A DNA stretch of 64,000 bases, from positions 14,429,658 to 14,493,657 of the forward strand of contig CM030704.1 of assembly GCA_017979445.1 (NCBI GenBank). Direction: 5' to 3'. The notes under the pieces are model-generated. The model was not told the origin of the DNA. It searched no databases and saw only the letters and a list, made by a program, of their open reading frames with translations. This document shows positions 13,230 through 24,686 of this stretch, piece after piece. The DNA is from Akebia trifoliata (lineage: Eukaryota; Streptophyta; Magnoliopsida; Ranunculales; Lardizabalaceae). The stretch's first letter is position 1, and each line of letters opens with the position of its first letter. The position numbers and the translations under genes are program-made.

Positions 13230-14817
13230 AGGAAGATTCAAAAGAAAAATAGTTATACAAAGTCATAGGTATGAAAAATTCAATAGAAAAAAGTAGAAGT
13301 CATCAACTACCAAAACATCTTCAAACAATACCTCGTGAGATTCAAAAGCAACCTCCACCAATCTCTATATGCAATGACAATAACTGCATACAAAAAAAGA
13401 GTCAAAATACTTGTCACATGAGGTTATTACTAAGCATTTCAAAATCAAAAGAAAATTGCAATAATTAACCATATATATCATGCTTCAATATGGAGTTTAC
13501 TTTAGTAAGGCCATTTTAATTGATAGAAAGAAGATTAGTTTAACTTTTAGTGTTGATTGAGATCAGAAATAACTAAGAGACTATGTAGTATACTTTTTTA
13601 CAGTACAAAGTAGTCCCCAATCCATTGCTAATGCATTAATACAATTCATTTAAGACTAATAGGCATGGCTTTAGACAAAAAAGAATTGAGGAACAAGATT
13701 CATTCAATCAATCCCAATATTTTGGGCAAAGTTTGATGATGATGATGACGACGACGATGACTAATGACAACAACAATAATGACGATGATGACAAATGGCG
13801 ATCACAGATGATGAATGATGAGCATTATCATCATCAAGGACATATCCTTTTATTATTTAAAATGAGTTCTTCACACACTTAGGATAGAAAATCAATAAAT
13901 AAATTAAAAAAACTTGAGGATTTGTATTTCTACTAGCCTTCAATCTATGGTTTCTATTAGTTTATGAGATTCTAGGTCCAAAGAAAACAAACTATTCTCG
14001 GGTTATTCAACTTTCCTAATAAAAGAAATATAGAACAAGCCCTCGATGGATCTCACTATACTGGACATAATGTATCCTTCGATCTTTACTCATCATCTCT
14101 GTAAATTCCTCCACCTTAGACAAAACCTAGAAGAGTGTAATTGAAAATTAACTTTAAAAAAAAACATAAATTTATTGATAAATTTATATGGGATAATTAC
14201 ATGATGAAATTTGGAAAAAGTTCAACAATGTTTATAGGTGTTTAATTACAATAAGAAACATCAATTTCACTAATTTGTAAAATTATAAATAGAGTTAAAA
14301 TAAATAACATCAACAAGAGTGAGAATCAAACATTATCTCTCTCAAAAGATTTTGGTTATTAATATCCAAGATAAAATAAAGAGATCTCCAATTTCTAAAA
14401 CAAACAAGCTTACCAACTAAATATGTCCTTGAGGAAAATAGAAAATGCACTCTCCTTCATGATGCACCATCGCAAGAGGACCAGCACAAGCATGCCAAAG
14501 CTTCGTGTAAAAACACAAAATAACAGAGATATCAGAACCACCATGATTCTATCTGTAATGACAATAGGCTACACACCAAGAAAAAAATTGAGTAATGTAT
14601 TTCAAATTGAAAAAAGCACACTCACATACACATACAGAAATAGATAACAAAAACTGACATTGCATTAGATTATCAATAAGAATTCAAAAATCATAGAGAC
14701 TACATCAGAAGCATTCTAATAACCATATAGCATAACCGATTAGAAGTTTCTCTAATATATTTCTTTCTAATTTGATCTTGTCTATGATGATGAGTTTGAT
14801 TGAGATTAAAAGTTAGG
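13230..14817 (+). repeat. Family C repeat, unit A
   Basis: This unit of about 1.59 kb is repeated in direct orientation by unit B (14818-16251). Matching landmarks are the 'cataggtatgaaaaattca' start, the 'gatagaaagaagattagttt' phrase, a GAT-triplet core (13733-13838), the 'acaagccctcgatggatctc' phrase and the 'tttaatta/tccaataa' phrase. Its last part also matches 4635-4972. The open frame at 14423-14647 lies in a repeated, mutating part and is not kept in the other copies. I do not recognise the family. It lacks LTR ends, terminal inverted repeats and coding domains. Confidence 0.8.
13733..13838. repeat. GAT/GAC triplet core of family C unit A
   Basis: This is an imperfect run of GAT, GAC and AAC triplets that ends in 'tatcatcatcaagg', the inverse of the front. 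The equivalent tract in unit B is at about 15568-15695. Confidence 0.75.
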
Positions 14818-16251
14818 AAGATTAAAAAGAAAAATGGTAATACAAATTCATAGGTATGAAAAATTCAAAAAAAATGTAGTCATCATTAATTGCCAAAGTT
14901 TTTAAACAATATCTCGTGAGATTCAAAATCAACCACCACCATTTTCTATATGCAATGACAATAACTGTATACAAGAAAAGAGTCAAAATACTTGTCACAT
15001 GAGATTATCACTAAACATTGCAATATCGAAGGAAAATTGCAACATTTAACCTTATATATCATGCTTCAATATGAAGTTTACTTTAGTAAGGTCATTTTAA
15101 TTGATAGAAAGAAGATTAGTTTAATTTTTAGTGTTAATTGAGATCATAAATAATTAAGAGACAATGTAGTATACTTTTTTACACTACAAAGTTGACCTCA
15201 ATCCATTGATAATGCATTCATACAATTCGTTTAAGACTGATAGGCATGACTTAAAACAAAAATGAATTGAGAAACAAAATTCATTCAATAAATCCCAATG
15301 TTTTGGGCAAGTTTTCATGGTGATGACGATGACGACGACGACCAACGACATTTAATTGATAGAAAGAAGATTAGTTTAATTTTTAGTGTTGATCGAGATC
15401 AGAAATAATTAAGAGGCGGTGTAGTATACTTTTTTACACTACAAAGTTGACCTCAATACATTGATAATGGATTCGTACAATTCGTTTAAGACTGATAGGC
15501 ATGGCTTTTGACAAAAATGAATTGAGGAACAAGATTCATTCAATAAATCCCAATGTTTTGGGCAAGGTTTGATTATGATGATGATAATGACGGCGACGAG
15601 TAACGACAACAATAATAATGATGATGATGATGATGATGAATGATGAGGACAAATGACAATCAGAAATGATGGATGATGAGTATCATCATCATCAATGACC
15701 TATCCCAAAGATTTGGGATCACTAAAAAAGTCTTATTTTTTATCAAAATCTGTCAAGAATCATATCCTCTTGTTATTTAAAATGAGTTCTTATACACACT
15801 TAGGGTAGAAAATCAATAAATAAATATAAAAAAATTTGAGGATCTGTTTTTCTACTAGCCTTCAATCTACAGTTTCAATTACTTTATGAGATTCTAGATT
15901 AAAAAAAAACAAACTATTCTCGGGTTATTCAACTTTATTGATAAAAAAATAAAGAACAAGCCCTCGATGGATCTCACTGTATCGGATATAACGTATCCTT
16001 CGATCTTTACTTATCATCTCTACAAATTCTCCACCTTGGATGAAATCTGGAAGAGTGTAACTGAAAATTAACTTTAAAAGAAACATAAATTTATGGATAA
16101 ATTTACATGGGACTATTACAGGATGAAATTTGGAAAAAGTTCATCAATGTTTATAGGTGTTTAATTCCAATAAAAACCATCAATTTCACTAAGTTCTAAA
16201 ATTATAAATAGAGTTAGAAGAAATAACATCAACCAGAGTGAGAATTAAACA
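14818..16251 (+). repeat. Family C repeat, unit B, cut by the Tekay-like complex
   Basis: Unit B follows unit A head to tail and is collinear with it from about 14818, but it contains an extra internal duplication (15096-15595). It ends at 16251 in 'gagaattaaacat', where the pol-tail fragment begins. The continuation of the same unit ('ttttggttattaatatct') reappears at 27003, immediately after the 3' LTR. The retroelement complex therefore sits inside this unit, with about 16 bp of the unit lost at the junction. Confidence 0.8.
15096..15600 (+). repeat. Inner tandem duplication of 255 bp in family C unit B
   Basis: The phrase 'tttaattgatagaaagaaga' starts at 15096 and again at 15351, and the two following stretches match with scattered substitutions. 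Both copies end in a GAT/GAC triplet tract (about 15318-15345 and 15570-15605). Unit A contains this segment only once, so the duplication arose in unit B. Pairing between GAT tracts is a likely route. Confidence 0.8.
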
Positions 16252-16505
16252 TGTTCCATGTATCCATGCTGAAGAAGTATTTGCTAGATCCTTCACATGT
16301 GATTGAATTGCGGGAGTTGGAGGTAGACGAAGATGCGTCTTACAAGGAAGATGCGATATAGGTACTTGACAGGAGAGTAAAGCAACTCAGATCTAAGTCT
16401 ATCCCTCTAGTCAAGGTATTGTGGAGACACCACAACGTTGAAGAAGCCACTTGGGAGAAAGAGTCAGAAATGCAAACTAAATATCCAGGACTATTACAAG
16501 ACTAA
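16252..16505 (+). pseudogene. pol: Orphan pol C-terminus (integrase tail and chromodomain) upstream of the 5' LTR
   Basis: This piece matches 24391-24646 of the full element, that is, the end of integrase and the chromodomain-like tail (residues [24 protein letters not shown] visible). It runs in frame to a TAA at 16503-16505 apart from one TAG near 16362, where the other copy has CAG. It is followed by the same polypurine tract and then the LTR at 16554. It is therefore the end of a second internal region sharing the '5' LTR', left over from a tandem or recombinant element. The left junction to family C lies at 16251-16252, within the shared bases 'atgttccatg'. Confidence 0.85.
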
Positions 16506-16553
16506 GGTATTATTTTAATTTCGAGGACGAAATTTTTATTAAGGGGGAGAGAA
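16506..16553 (+). promoter_or_regulatory. 3' untranslated tail and polypurine tract before the first LTR
   Basis: The run 'attaagggggagagaa' (about 16538-16553) is the polypurine tract that primes plus-strand synthesis, and it directly precedes the LTR start TGCAAAACCCC. Such a tract belongs before a 3' LTR, so this LTR was once the 3' LTR of an upstream unit. The same tract is at 24672-24686. Confidence 0.8.
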
Positions 16554-19500
16554 TGCAAAACCCCAAGTTTTTAATTCGTATCTCGAGAAAAATAAATAAT
16601 GAAATTTTGAGAAAATCTTGAAAGTGAGACTTATGGGTAAAACTTTATGAGGTTTCTGATCATTTTTAATGGAATCTGACCTCACCATTAGATTCAAAAT
16701 GATCGAAAAACATATTTTAACCTGTAAGCACGTTCAAGCGTGAGTCCGAATAGAAAAGTTGTAAAATCCTCGATATCGAGTCGGACTACGCTAAAATAGT
16801 GAATTTTTTGTTAGAGTAAGAATTATTAAGATTTGATTATACCATTGGGTTCATAACAAAAAATAATTGAACATGGACTATTTATTTGTCATTTTTGGCG
16901 CACAGAAAGTCGAATTATCATCAAAAACGAAAATGACGTCAATTTTAGGGGTCACCTCAGGCAAAAAATGTAAACTTTTGATAAAGATATAATTTGTAGA
17001 AATTGACTATACCATTAGATCCGAAATGAAAAATTAGACAAAATAGAGTATTCATTCGTCACTTTTGGAGTCCGGACGGTCAAGTTATCGTCGATTGAAA
17101 CAATAGGCGAAATACCGATTTCGTCCCAAATTTTATATAAATAAAATTTTAATTTTTTTTTTAAAACTCATCTTTCTCCAACCCGTCCAACAGCCAATGC
17201 AATTTAAAAAAAAATTGCTTTTTTTTTTTTAACTTCAACCCCAAATTCACAAAAAATGGCTAGCCGTCGTTGACCAATGCAAAAGGGAGAAACGTTTGCA
17301 GCCGTATTCTCTACAAAATCCATTCAAATTCCTTCCATTTTCTAGTATTTTTCACCACATATCGTCAAAAATAGCCGTATATATATACGGGGGTTTCGTA
17401 ACATCGACCTCGGATTTCATTCGTTTCGGGGTCAAACCGTCCTCCGCTACAGAAGAGAGAAAGGACGACAACATCGAGATCTTCGAAACCATCAGACTGG
17501 TTTCAAAAATCAATCTCCTTGAAGTTCGGTCCATCTCGATTTTTGCACCAACCGTCTCGATTTCCTCTTACGCACTTCGATCATCTCGCACAGAAATAGT
17601 AAGGAACTCTCAATTTTTATTAGTAATCGTAGATTGTAAAAATTGAATTTATGATTTTATTAAAAGTTTGTGGTGAGTTTTTAAAAATATAGAATTCAAT
17701 TGATTATTTCAAATTCTCTTCAGAACTTACATATTTGATATGTTTAATTATATTTTTTAACAAATTATACGTGCGTAGGATATTTCAACGGGCTATTTCT
17801 GTCAGTTGGGTCCTGTGCACCGCTCGGACCCCGTTTTGATTTAAGGGTTGTACTTTTTCAATATTATTGATGAAAATGAATTTCATAATTGAAAAAAAAA
17901 TTTAATTTTCAATGAACTCAAATTGAGTTGAATATTAGAAAGTGGATATTTTGTTTGAAAGAATGAAAACGGTAAAAATCGAAAAAAGGGTATGAAACGG
18001 TAAAATGTCATAGTCATACCCGAGGGGTGATGTCTGCATTTTATATTGTTGTATTGTGTGTAGGTTGGTGAACGGATATCCAGGGATAATGTTATTTGTT
18101 GCATGTTTATTTACTTTCTGTTAGCACGAGGCGCTGTTTACTTTTCCATTCTGTTATTTATTTTAGGCCGGTGGCCACAATTGCATGGTAGGAAACTTGA
18201 TATCCATTTCAACCCTGTAATGTTAATTTCTTATTTGTTTTCCAAATAAATTTCTTATTGATTTTCAAAGAAAATAAATGATATGTATATGTAGCTATTT
18301 TGTTAACTGTTAAAGAGCTTGTGAGTACCTGAGAGGATAGTGCATCATATCATCCGGAGTTGTGTATTATCTTGTGATGTACGGTAGGGACCATCAAGCT
18401 CATACGTGGCATGGGATGCGTATGAGAGTGGAGTCACAATTAGAATTTGGGTTTATTCCTCTCTATCTTTACCAGTGAACTTGTAATGTAAAGGTGGTCG
18501 TATACGAATGGTTTGTATATTTGGGAATCACATGCACGCTTGATAGGCATAGACGAAGATGATTAGTCAGTAATCACTAACAATCTATAGTAGTCGAACG
18601 TTCTGAAACATCGAAAAGAGACCCATTGCTTACGATCACGTCAAACAGCCAGCCTGAACTGGATAAATGGTCAATCAAGCGTAGTAAGTGCAGCGACCGG
18701 CCACAAAATCAGGAACTAAAAGCTAGAGAAGAATTGTAACATCATATCCTGACAGGGAGTGATCCAGTCGTGAATCCCAACTCTCTAATTCCAATACTCC
18801 ACCATAGTGTATTATGTATTTGTTGCCTTACTTTGATATATAAAATGAAATGCATGTTTAATATTTCTATTTGATTAATTAGATTTGTATATAAAGAAAA
18901 TGTTATAGTGAGTACTGTTGATTGACGTAATGTCAGTTTTAAAATGTTTAGTTGCTCATCCCTGGCTATATGTACCAGTTAATTGTAGTTTATTCTATAA
19001 AACTTTGCATATGTTAAAATGATTCAGTATGTATATTCATTCATGTTAGGAGAGGTTATTGACATAAATGGTTTGTTTCCTTACTGGGTAACCATTGTTA
19101 CTCACCCATTCCTTAATATTTTTTTTAGCTTTAGAGCTTGTAGTTGGCGAAGCGGACATAGAAACAGCAAGTGGGGACCATCTGGTGGAGATAGACGACT
19201 AGAGTCCATTACCTGGTGAGTACTGGGGTTATTATCCCTAGTGGTGTCGATTTGTCTAAGAGTAATATAGATTTTGATTTTGAGTGTTAGGAATTTTGTT
19301 AGAGTGAGGAATTCCTGTATAATCGTTGTATATAAACTTCTTCTTCCTCACTCTGATTGTTTTACGTTATTAGATGTATATAGGCTTCCGCTAGTATTCA
19401 ATTTTGTATGTATATATGTAGGATTGTATGTCGTTTATCAGGTGCAGGTTGAACGCCTTGGAATGCTAACATAAACAGAGGAGACCATGTCGAAATTTCG

Positions 19501-19559
19501 AGGTGCCACCTAGTACCTCGGGATCTGACATGGGGATTTGTGTTTGGCCAGGCGCCACA
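16554..19559 (+). mobile_element. 5' LTR of the Tekay/Del-like element (LTR-A)
   Basis: The 3006-bp LTR runs from TGCAAAACCCC to GGCGCCACA and is matched by the 3' LTR at 24687-27002. It contains a palindromic TATA element (17376-17391). A leader-like open frame at 17296-17646 has a counterpart at 25378-25743, but without a recognisable domain. Compared with the 3' LTR it keeps about 690 bp (roughly 18723-19420) that the other lacks. LTRs of 2-3 kb are usual for Tekay/Del chromoviruses. Both a polypurine tract in front and a primer site behind are present, so this LTR is shared by two units. Confidence 0.9.
17376..17391 (+). promoter_or_regulatory. Palindromic TATA element in the LTR (likely promoter)
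   Basis: The sequence CCGTATATATATACGG is a perfect palindrome containing a TATA box and is followed by a GC-richer leader. The 3' LTR keeps TCGTATATATATACGG at the equivalent place (25506-25521). This is the best candidate for the core promoter of LTR-A. The transcription start itself cannot be read from the sequence. Confidence 0.55.
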
Positions 19560-19561
19560 GA

Positions 19562-19574
19562 TGGACATCAGAGC
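19562..19574 (+). promoter_or_regulatory. Primer-binding site for initiator tRNA-Met (degenerate)
   Basis: TGGACATCAGAGC lies two bases after the LTR end and resembles the plant initiator tRNA-Met primer site TGGTATCAGAGC, with AC in place of T. An exact TGGTATCAGAGC occurs at 39069 in the Reina-like element. The position directly after the LTR supports the call. Confidence 0.75.
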
Positions 19575-19899
19575 ATAGCATTAGATTCATATGGGATACA
19601 GATACTACTATGTTTTGGAGAGTGGGCTGATACCATAAATATTAGATCCATAATAATAGAGTGTCACTAGGAATTGGGTATCCGAGCTCATTAGTAGTTT
19701 CGTATTGGGATTACAAGCTCTTCCGTGTTTATAGTCCATAGAGCCTAGAAAGATTAAGATAGGATTCTAGGTTCATTCTATTAATAATGAAAATAGTGTT
19801 CATTATTGAATCCCTTGTTCAAGTAGTACATGATGCTTTCATAATAATGACTTTTGCCATATGATGATAAATGCCTTCTTCCTGATGAACAGAAACGAG

Positions 19900-21060
19900 A
19901 TGAGCGGATGAGGCAGAGGTAGAGGCCAAGGGAGAGGCCGGAACGCCGTAAAGGCGGGACAGGCACCGGATCAGAACCCCGATCCGATAGCGCAGATAAT
20001 GTCATTTTGGGGCAGATAGCTCAGTCCCAAAACAAGTTTAGAGAGGATATGCTTGAGTCACAGGCTAGACTAACCGAGGAGGTGGTAGAGTTGAGGGAGC
20101 GTCAGGCTTCTTCACTAGGGACTGATTACATTCCACCTCCGGATCAACCATAGAGACCACAGCCACAGGTTGCACTATTGAGGGTCGCGAGGACTACCCC
20201 ACCCCAACCACAGACAGATCTGGGGATGTGGCTACAAAATTTCCAACTTCTACGTCCACCCTAATTTGGAGGTTTTTCTGACCCGACTGAGGTCGAGGAA
20301 TGGATTTTAAAAACCCGGGAGATTTTGAGTGTCATGTAGTGCCCGAGAGACCAGTGGGTAACGGTGGCTACATTTCAGTTAGACGGGAATGCCAGCTATT
20401 GGTGGCGATCCGGGAGAAATGTTTTGTGGGCTGGACTTTTCGAGTGGGTCTACTTTGAGAGGATGTTCTTAGACAGATTCATATCCGAGACGGCTCGAGA
20501 GATCAAACATCAGGAATTTTCAGGGTTGGTGCAAGGCAATCTATCTGTTACAGATTACGAGTTGAAATTTACTAGACTATCACGATATGCACCCGAGCTC
20601 ATTCCAACTGATCTGTAGAAAGCCCACATATTTTTCAAAGGACTACAACCCTACTTGAGGCTCAGGATGTCAGTGATTGAGACCACCAACTACAGAGATA
20701 CGGTGAGTCGAGCTCAGAGGGTTGAGCGAGAGGAGAGGGAGTTATAGACTTTGAGGGGGCAGACCAGTCGACCCCAGGCTTCTTTTCCACCTAGATCTGA
20801 TCCGGCCAAGAGATTGATGTATTCGAGACCGAGTGCTTTGGACTAGCATATCCACAATACCGAACTCCTACTCCACCGAGTTATGGATTTGTTGGGGCTC
20901 CAGTGAGGCCAGTAGGGCCAAGGGGACCAATCAGGCAGATTTTGAGACCACCGACTCCAGCTTCTCTACCAACCGCCACGTAGAGACCTATACAGACGGG
21001 ACCACTGGCATATTTTTCTTATGGCCAGACGAACATATCAGGAGAGATTGCCTTCTATCA
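19900..21060 (+). pseudogene. gag: gag of the Tekay/Del-like element, many stops
   Basis: From the ATG at 19900 the frame opens with a Gly/Arg-rich stretch (GRGRGQGRGRN after a stop at codon 4) typical of Tekay-like gag. The capsid domain is clear in 20364-20618, with landmarks ATFQLDGNASYWW, HQEFSGLVQGNLSV and RLSRYAPEL. The nucleocapsid zinc knuckle lies at about 21011-21054. There the first two Cys codons read TAT (Tyr) and a one-base shift separates them from the surviving HIRRDC part. Stops replace Gln-type codons at 20151, 20337, 20616, 20745 and 20981, all TAG. Gag would package the element RNA; this copy cannot make a full protein. Confidence 0.88.
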
Positions 21061-21068
21061 CAGCCACA

Positions 21069-24000
21069 GGCAGGGTGACTCCCAGACCCCAAGGCAAGGT
21101 TTATCATCTGACCCATGAGGAGATACCCATTTTGGACGAGGTGTTGGAAGGTACAATCTTAATTTCTAATATAAAGATTCGAATTTTATTTGATACCGAT
21201 TCCTCTAGATCCTATATTTCTACTGAGATTGCACGGTTATTAGATTTAGAAATTTCTGACACGGGCCGGGTAATGAAATTATCTACCCCATTGGGAGTCA
21301 ACAGATAGCCCAGAAACTTTGTCGAAATTGTGTAATTAGGATAGAGGACCAAGAGATGATTACCGACCTCATGACATTAGATTGTTGCAACTTTGATGTT
21401 ATCTTGGGGATGGATTGGCTAGTACAAAACCATGCACAGGTCGATTGTTTTGCCAGATCAGTAGTCTTTAGAAGACTGGGATATCTGAAAGTCAAGGTTC
21501 AAGGATCTAGGTATAGAAGAGATAGTCCTTTATACAGCCAATTGGAAACTTTGAGAGCATCAGAGATAAAAACGTCAACAGATATGGTAGAGGTAGTCAG
21601 GGAGTTTGGGGATGTCTTTCTAGAAGAATTATCGGATTTGCCGCCATGCCGAGAGATAGAATTCTCGATTGACTTGATGCCAGGCACAGGGCCTATTTCT
21701 ATATCTCCATATCGAATGGCTCCGGTAGAAACCCTAGAGTTGAAAGCGCAGATTGATGAACTTATGAGCTTGGGATTTATTCGACCAAGTTCCTCACCGT
21801 GGGGAGCACCGGTGTTGTTTGTTAAGAAGAAAGATGGGTCACTTCGATTATGTATCGACTATCAGAAACTAAATCAAGTGATCATTAAGAATAAGTACCC
21901 TCTTCCGCGTATCAATGATTTGTTTGATCAACTATAGGGTGCCCAGTACTTCTCTAAGATCGATTTGAGATCCGGGTACCACCAATTGAGAATCCAGGAG
22001 GCGGACATTCTTAAAGACTGCATTTTGGACCAGGCTAGGACACTTCGAGTATCTAGTGATGCCTTTTGGTCTAATGAATGCGCCGGCAGCATTTATGGAT
22101 CTCATACACCGGGTATTTTGGGAACATCTCGATCGATTTGTCATTGTATTCATAGATGACATCTTGATATATTCTAAGTCAAGGGAGGACCACGAAAGCC
22201 ACCTCAGAATCACACTACAGTTGTTACGGGAGCATAGGCTATATGTGAAGCTTAGAAAGTGTGAATTCTGACTTCAGAAGGTGAAGTTTTTAGGATACGT
22301 AGTGTCAAGTGAAGGGATAGCAGTAGACCCTTCCAAAGTTGAAGCCGTACTATCGTGGAAACAACCAAAGACAGTGACAGATATTAGAAGTTTCCTCGGA
22401 ATGGTAGATATTATAGAAGATTTATTAAGGGATGGTGATGTTTTTAGGATACGTAGTGTCAAGTGAAGGGATAGCAGTAGACCCTTCCAAAGTTGAAGCC
22501 GTACTATCGTGGAAACAACCAAAGACAGTGACAGATATTAGAAGTTTCCTCGGAATGGTAGATATTATAGAAGATTTATTAAGGGATTCTCCACTCTTAC
22601 AGTACCGTTGATGAAACTAACTCAGAAAAATGTTCGGTTTGAATGGGATGACAATTGCGAAACTGCATTTCAGGAGTTGAAGACAAGATTAACGATCGCT
22701 CCAATTCTAGTATCTCCGATTCGAGGTGAGGGCTCGACAATCTTTATTGATGCATCCAGGATTGGTTTGGGAGTTGTACTGATACAATTTGGGAAGGTTG
22801 TGGCATACACGTCTAGAAAATTGAAAAATCATGAGAAGAACTATCATGTTCATGATCTTGAGTTGGCTGCGATAGTGTTTGCACTACGCATTCGGAGACA
22901 TTATTTATATGGAGAGAAGTTTGAAGTATTCTCCGATCATAAGAGTCTCAAGTACATATTTTCACAGTGAGAATTAAATATGAGACAACAACGTTGGATG
23001 GAATACCTCAAGGATTACGAATCTACCCTTGAGTATCACCCGGGAAAGGCCAATGTAGTTGTCGACTCGTTTAGCCGAAACACTGTAGCTTATATGATGA
23101 TAAAAGAATGGCGGTTGCTTGAACAAGCCACATAAATCATGTTTGAGACTCCAAGAGAAAGGTATAAACCGCACATATATCTGGGTACATTAAAGATTGA
23201 AAATGAGCTGATAGCACGAGTTAGGGAAGTCCAGAAAGTAGATGAAGATGTGGAAGAATATGAGTTGAGAGCTAGAGTCCTGACTGACCTAGATTGGTCG
23301 AAAGGATCAGATGAGGTTGTCAGATTCAGAGGTAGGATGTGGATACCTCAGGACTCACAGTTGAGATCCGATATACTAGGTGAGGCACACCGTTCTCGAT
23401 ATTCTATTCACCTAGGAAGTACGAAGATGTATAGAGATCTGTGAAGAAATTTCTGGTTTCCGAGTATGAAGAAGGTAATCGCAGAATATGTAAGTAGATT
23501 CCTGACATGTCAACAGGTCAAGGCCAAACATCGAAATCTCGCAGGCTTACTCCAACCATTACCCATAGTGGAATGGAAATGGGAGCATGCGACTATGGGT
23601 TTTGTAGTAGGGTTGTCGAGAGCCAATGATGGGTCAGACGCCATATGGGTGATTGTTGACCGACTGACGAAATCAGCACACTTCATTCCGATTCGAATCT
23701 TGTTTGGCGTCGATAGACTGAGCTAGATGTACATAACTGAGATAGTTCAACTGCATGGAGTGCTAGTTTCTATCGTGTCAAACAGGGATCCCAAATTTAC
23801 TTCTCGATTTTGGGAGAGTCTACACAAAGCCATGGGAACTCAGTTGAACTTCAGTACGGCTTTTCATCCATAGTCTAATGGATAGTCTGAGCGAGTTATT
23901 CAGATTTTAGAAGACATACTATGGGCATATGTTTTAGGTTTTGAACGAGGTTGGAAGCATCATTTACCGTTGGTAGAATTCTCCTACAATAATAGTTTTC

Positions 24001-24646
24001 AAGCCAGTATTAGCATGGTACCATTTGAAGCTTTATACCGTAGGCCGTGTAGATCACCAATATGTTGGGTAGAGACAGGAGATGCCACAGTGTTGGGACC
24101 CAAGATTGTTGAAAAAACTACTGAGGCAGTACGCATCATACGAGACAGATTAAAACTGCTCAGAGTAGACAGAAAAGCTATGCAGACAAGCGACGTAGAT
24201 ATTTGGAATTCCAAGTTGGGATAAATTATTCTTGAATGTATTGCCCAGAAGAGGAATCTCTAGATTTGGTGTGAAGGGTAAGTTGAAGCCACGTTTTGTG
24301 GGACCTTTTGAAATAGTTGAACAGATAGGACCAGTGGCTTACAGATTGATTCTACCACTACAGCTTAAGCAGGTTTACAACGTGTTCCATGTGTCCATAC
24401 TGAAGAAATATTTGCCAGATCCTTCACATGTGATTGAATTGCAGGAGTTGGAGGTAGACGAAGATGTGTCTTACGAGAAAGGTGCGATACAGGTACTTGA
24501 CAGGAGAGTAAAGCAACTTAGATCTAAGTCTATCCCTCTAATCAAGGTATTGTGGAGATACCACAATGTTAAAGAAGCCACTTGAGAGAAAAAGTGTTAG
24601 AAATGCAAGCTAAATATCCAGAACTATTCTAAGACTAAGATATTAT
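21069..24646 (+). pseudogene. pol: pol (protease, RT, RNase H, integrase, chromodomain) of the Tekay/Del-like element
   Basis: Domains follow in the usual Ty3 order. Protease: HEEIPILDEVLEG, then the active site at 21192-21200 reads Asp-Thr-Asp instead of Asp-Thr-Gly. RT: from about 21600 ([15 protein letters not shown]), [16 protein letters not shown], then the catalytic box FIDD at 22149-22160. RNase H: 22720-23100 with DAS, HDLELAA and SDHKSLKY. Integrase: zinc-binding H-H-C-C with the first Cys replaced by Phe, then the catalytic core with Asp changed to Gly at 23598 and Asp to Asn at 23781. Chromodomain-like tail: 24480-24590. In-frame stops lie at 21935, 22269, 22968, 23442, 23724, 23871, 23883 and 24583, and frameshifts near 21300, 22050 and 22435. 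It encodes no working polyprotein. Confidence 0.92.
22286..22587 (+). repeat. Exact 148-bp tandem duplication inside the RT domain
   Basis: Positions 22286-22433 and 22440-22587 read identically, separated by the six bases 'ggtgat', giving a 154-bp period. The duplicated piece encodes the part after the RT catalytic box (LGYVVSSEGIAVDPSKVEA). As 154 is not a multiple of three it shifts the frame. The identity of the two copies inside a heavily mutated pol indicates that the duplication is younger than most of the decay. Confidence 0.92.
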
Positions 24647-24671
24647 TTTAATTTCGAGGATGAAATTTTTA

Positions 24672-24686
24672 TTAAGGGGGGGAGAA
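24672..24686 (+). promoter_or_regulatory. Polypurine tract before the 3' LTR
   Basis: The sequence 'ttaagggggggagaa' directly precedes the LTR start TGTAAAACCCCGAG and is the expected plus-strand primer. It matches the tract before the LTR at 16554 with a longer G run. Confidence 0.85.

Noticed and set aside
17296..17646. Open frames of 116 and 121 residues at equivalent places in the two LTRs (17296-17646 and 25378-25743)
   Set aside because: They are the same LTR leader sequence in two copies. The start positions differ, there is no recognisable domain, and the LTR is non-coding in related elements.
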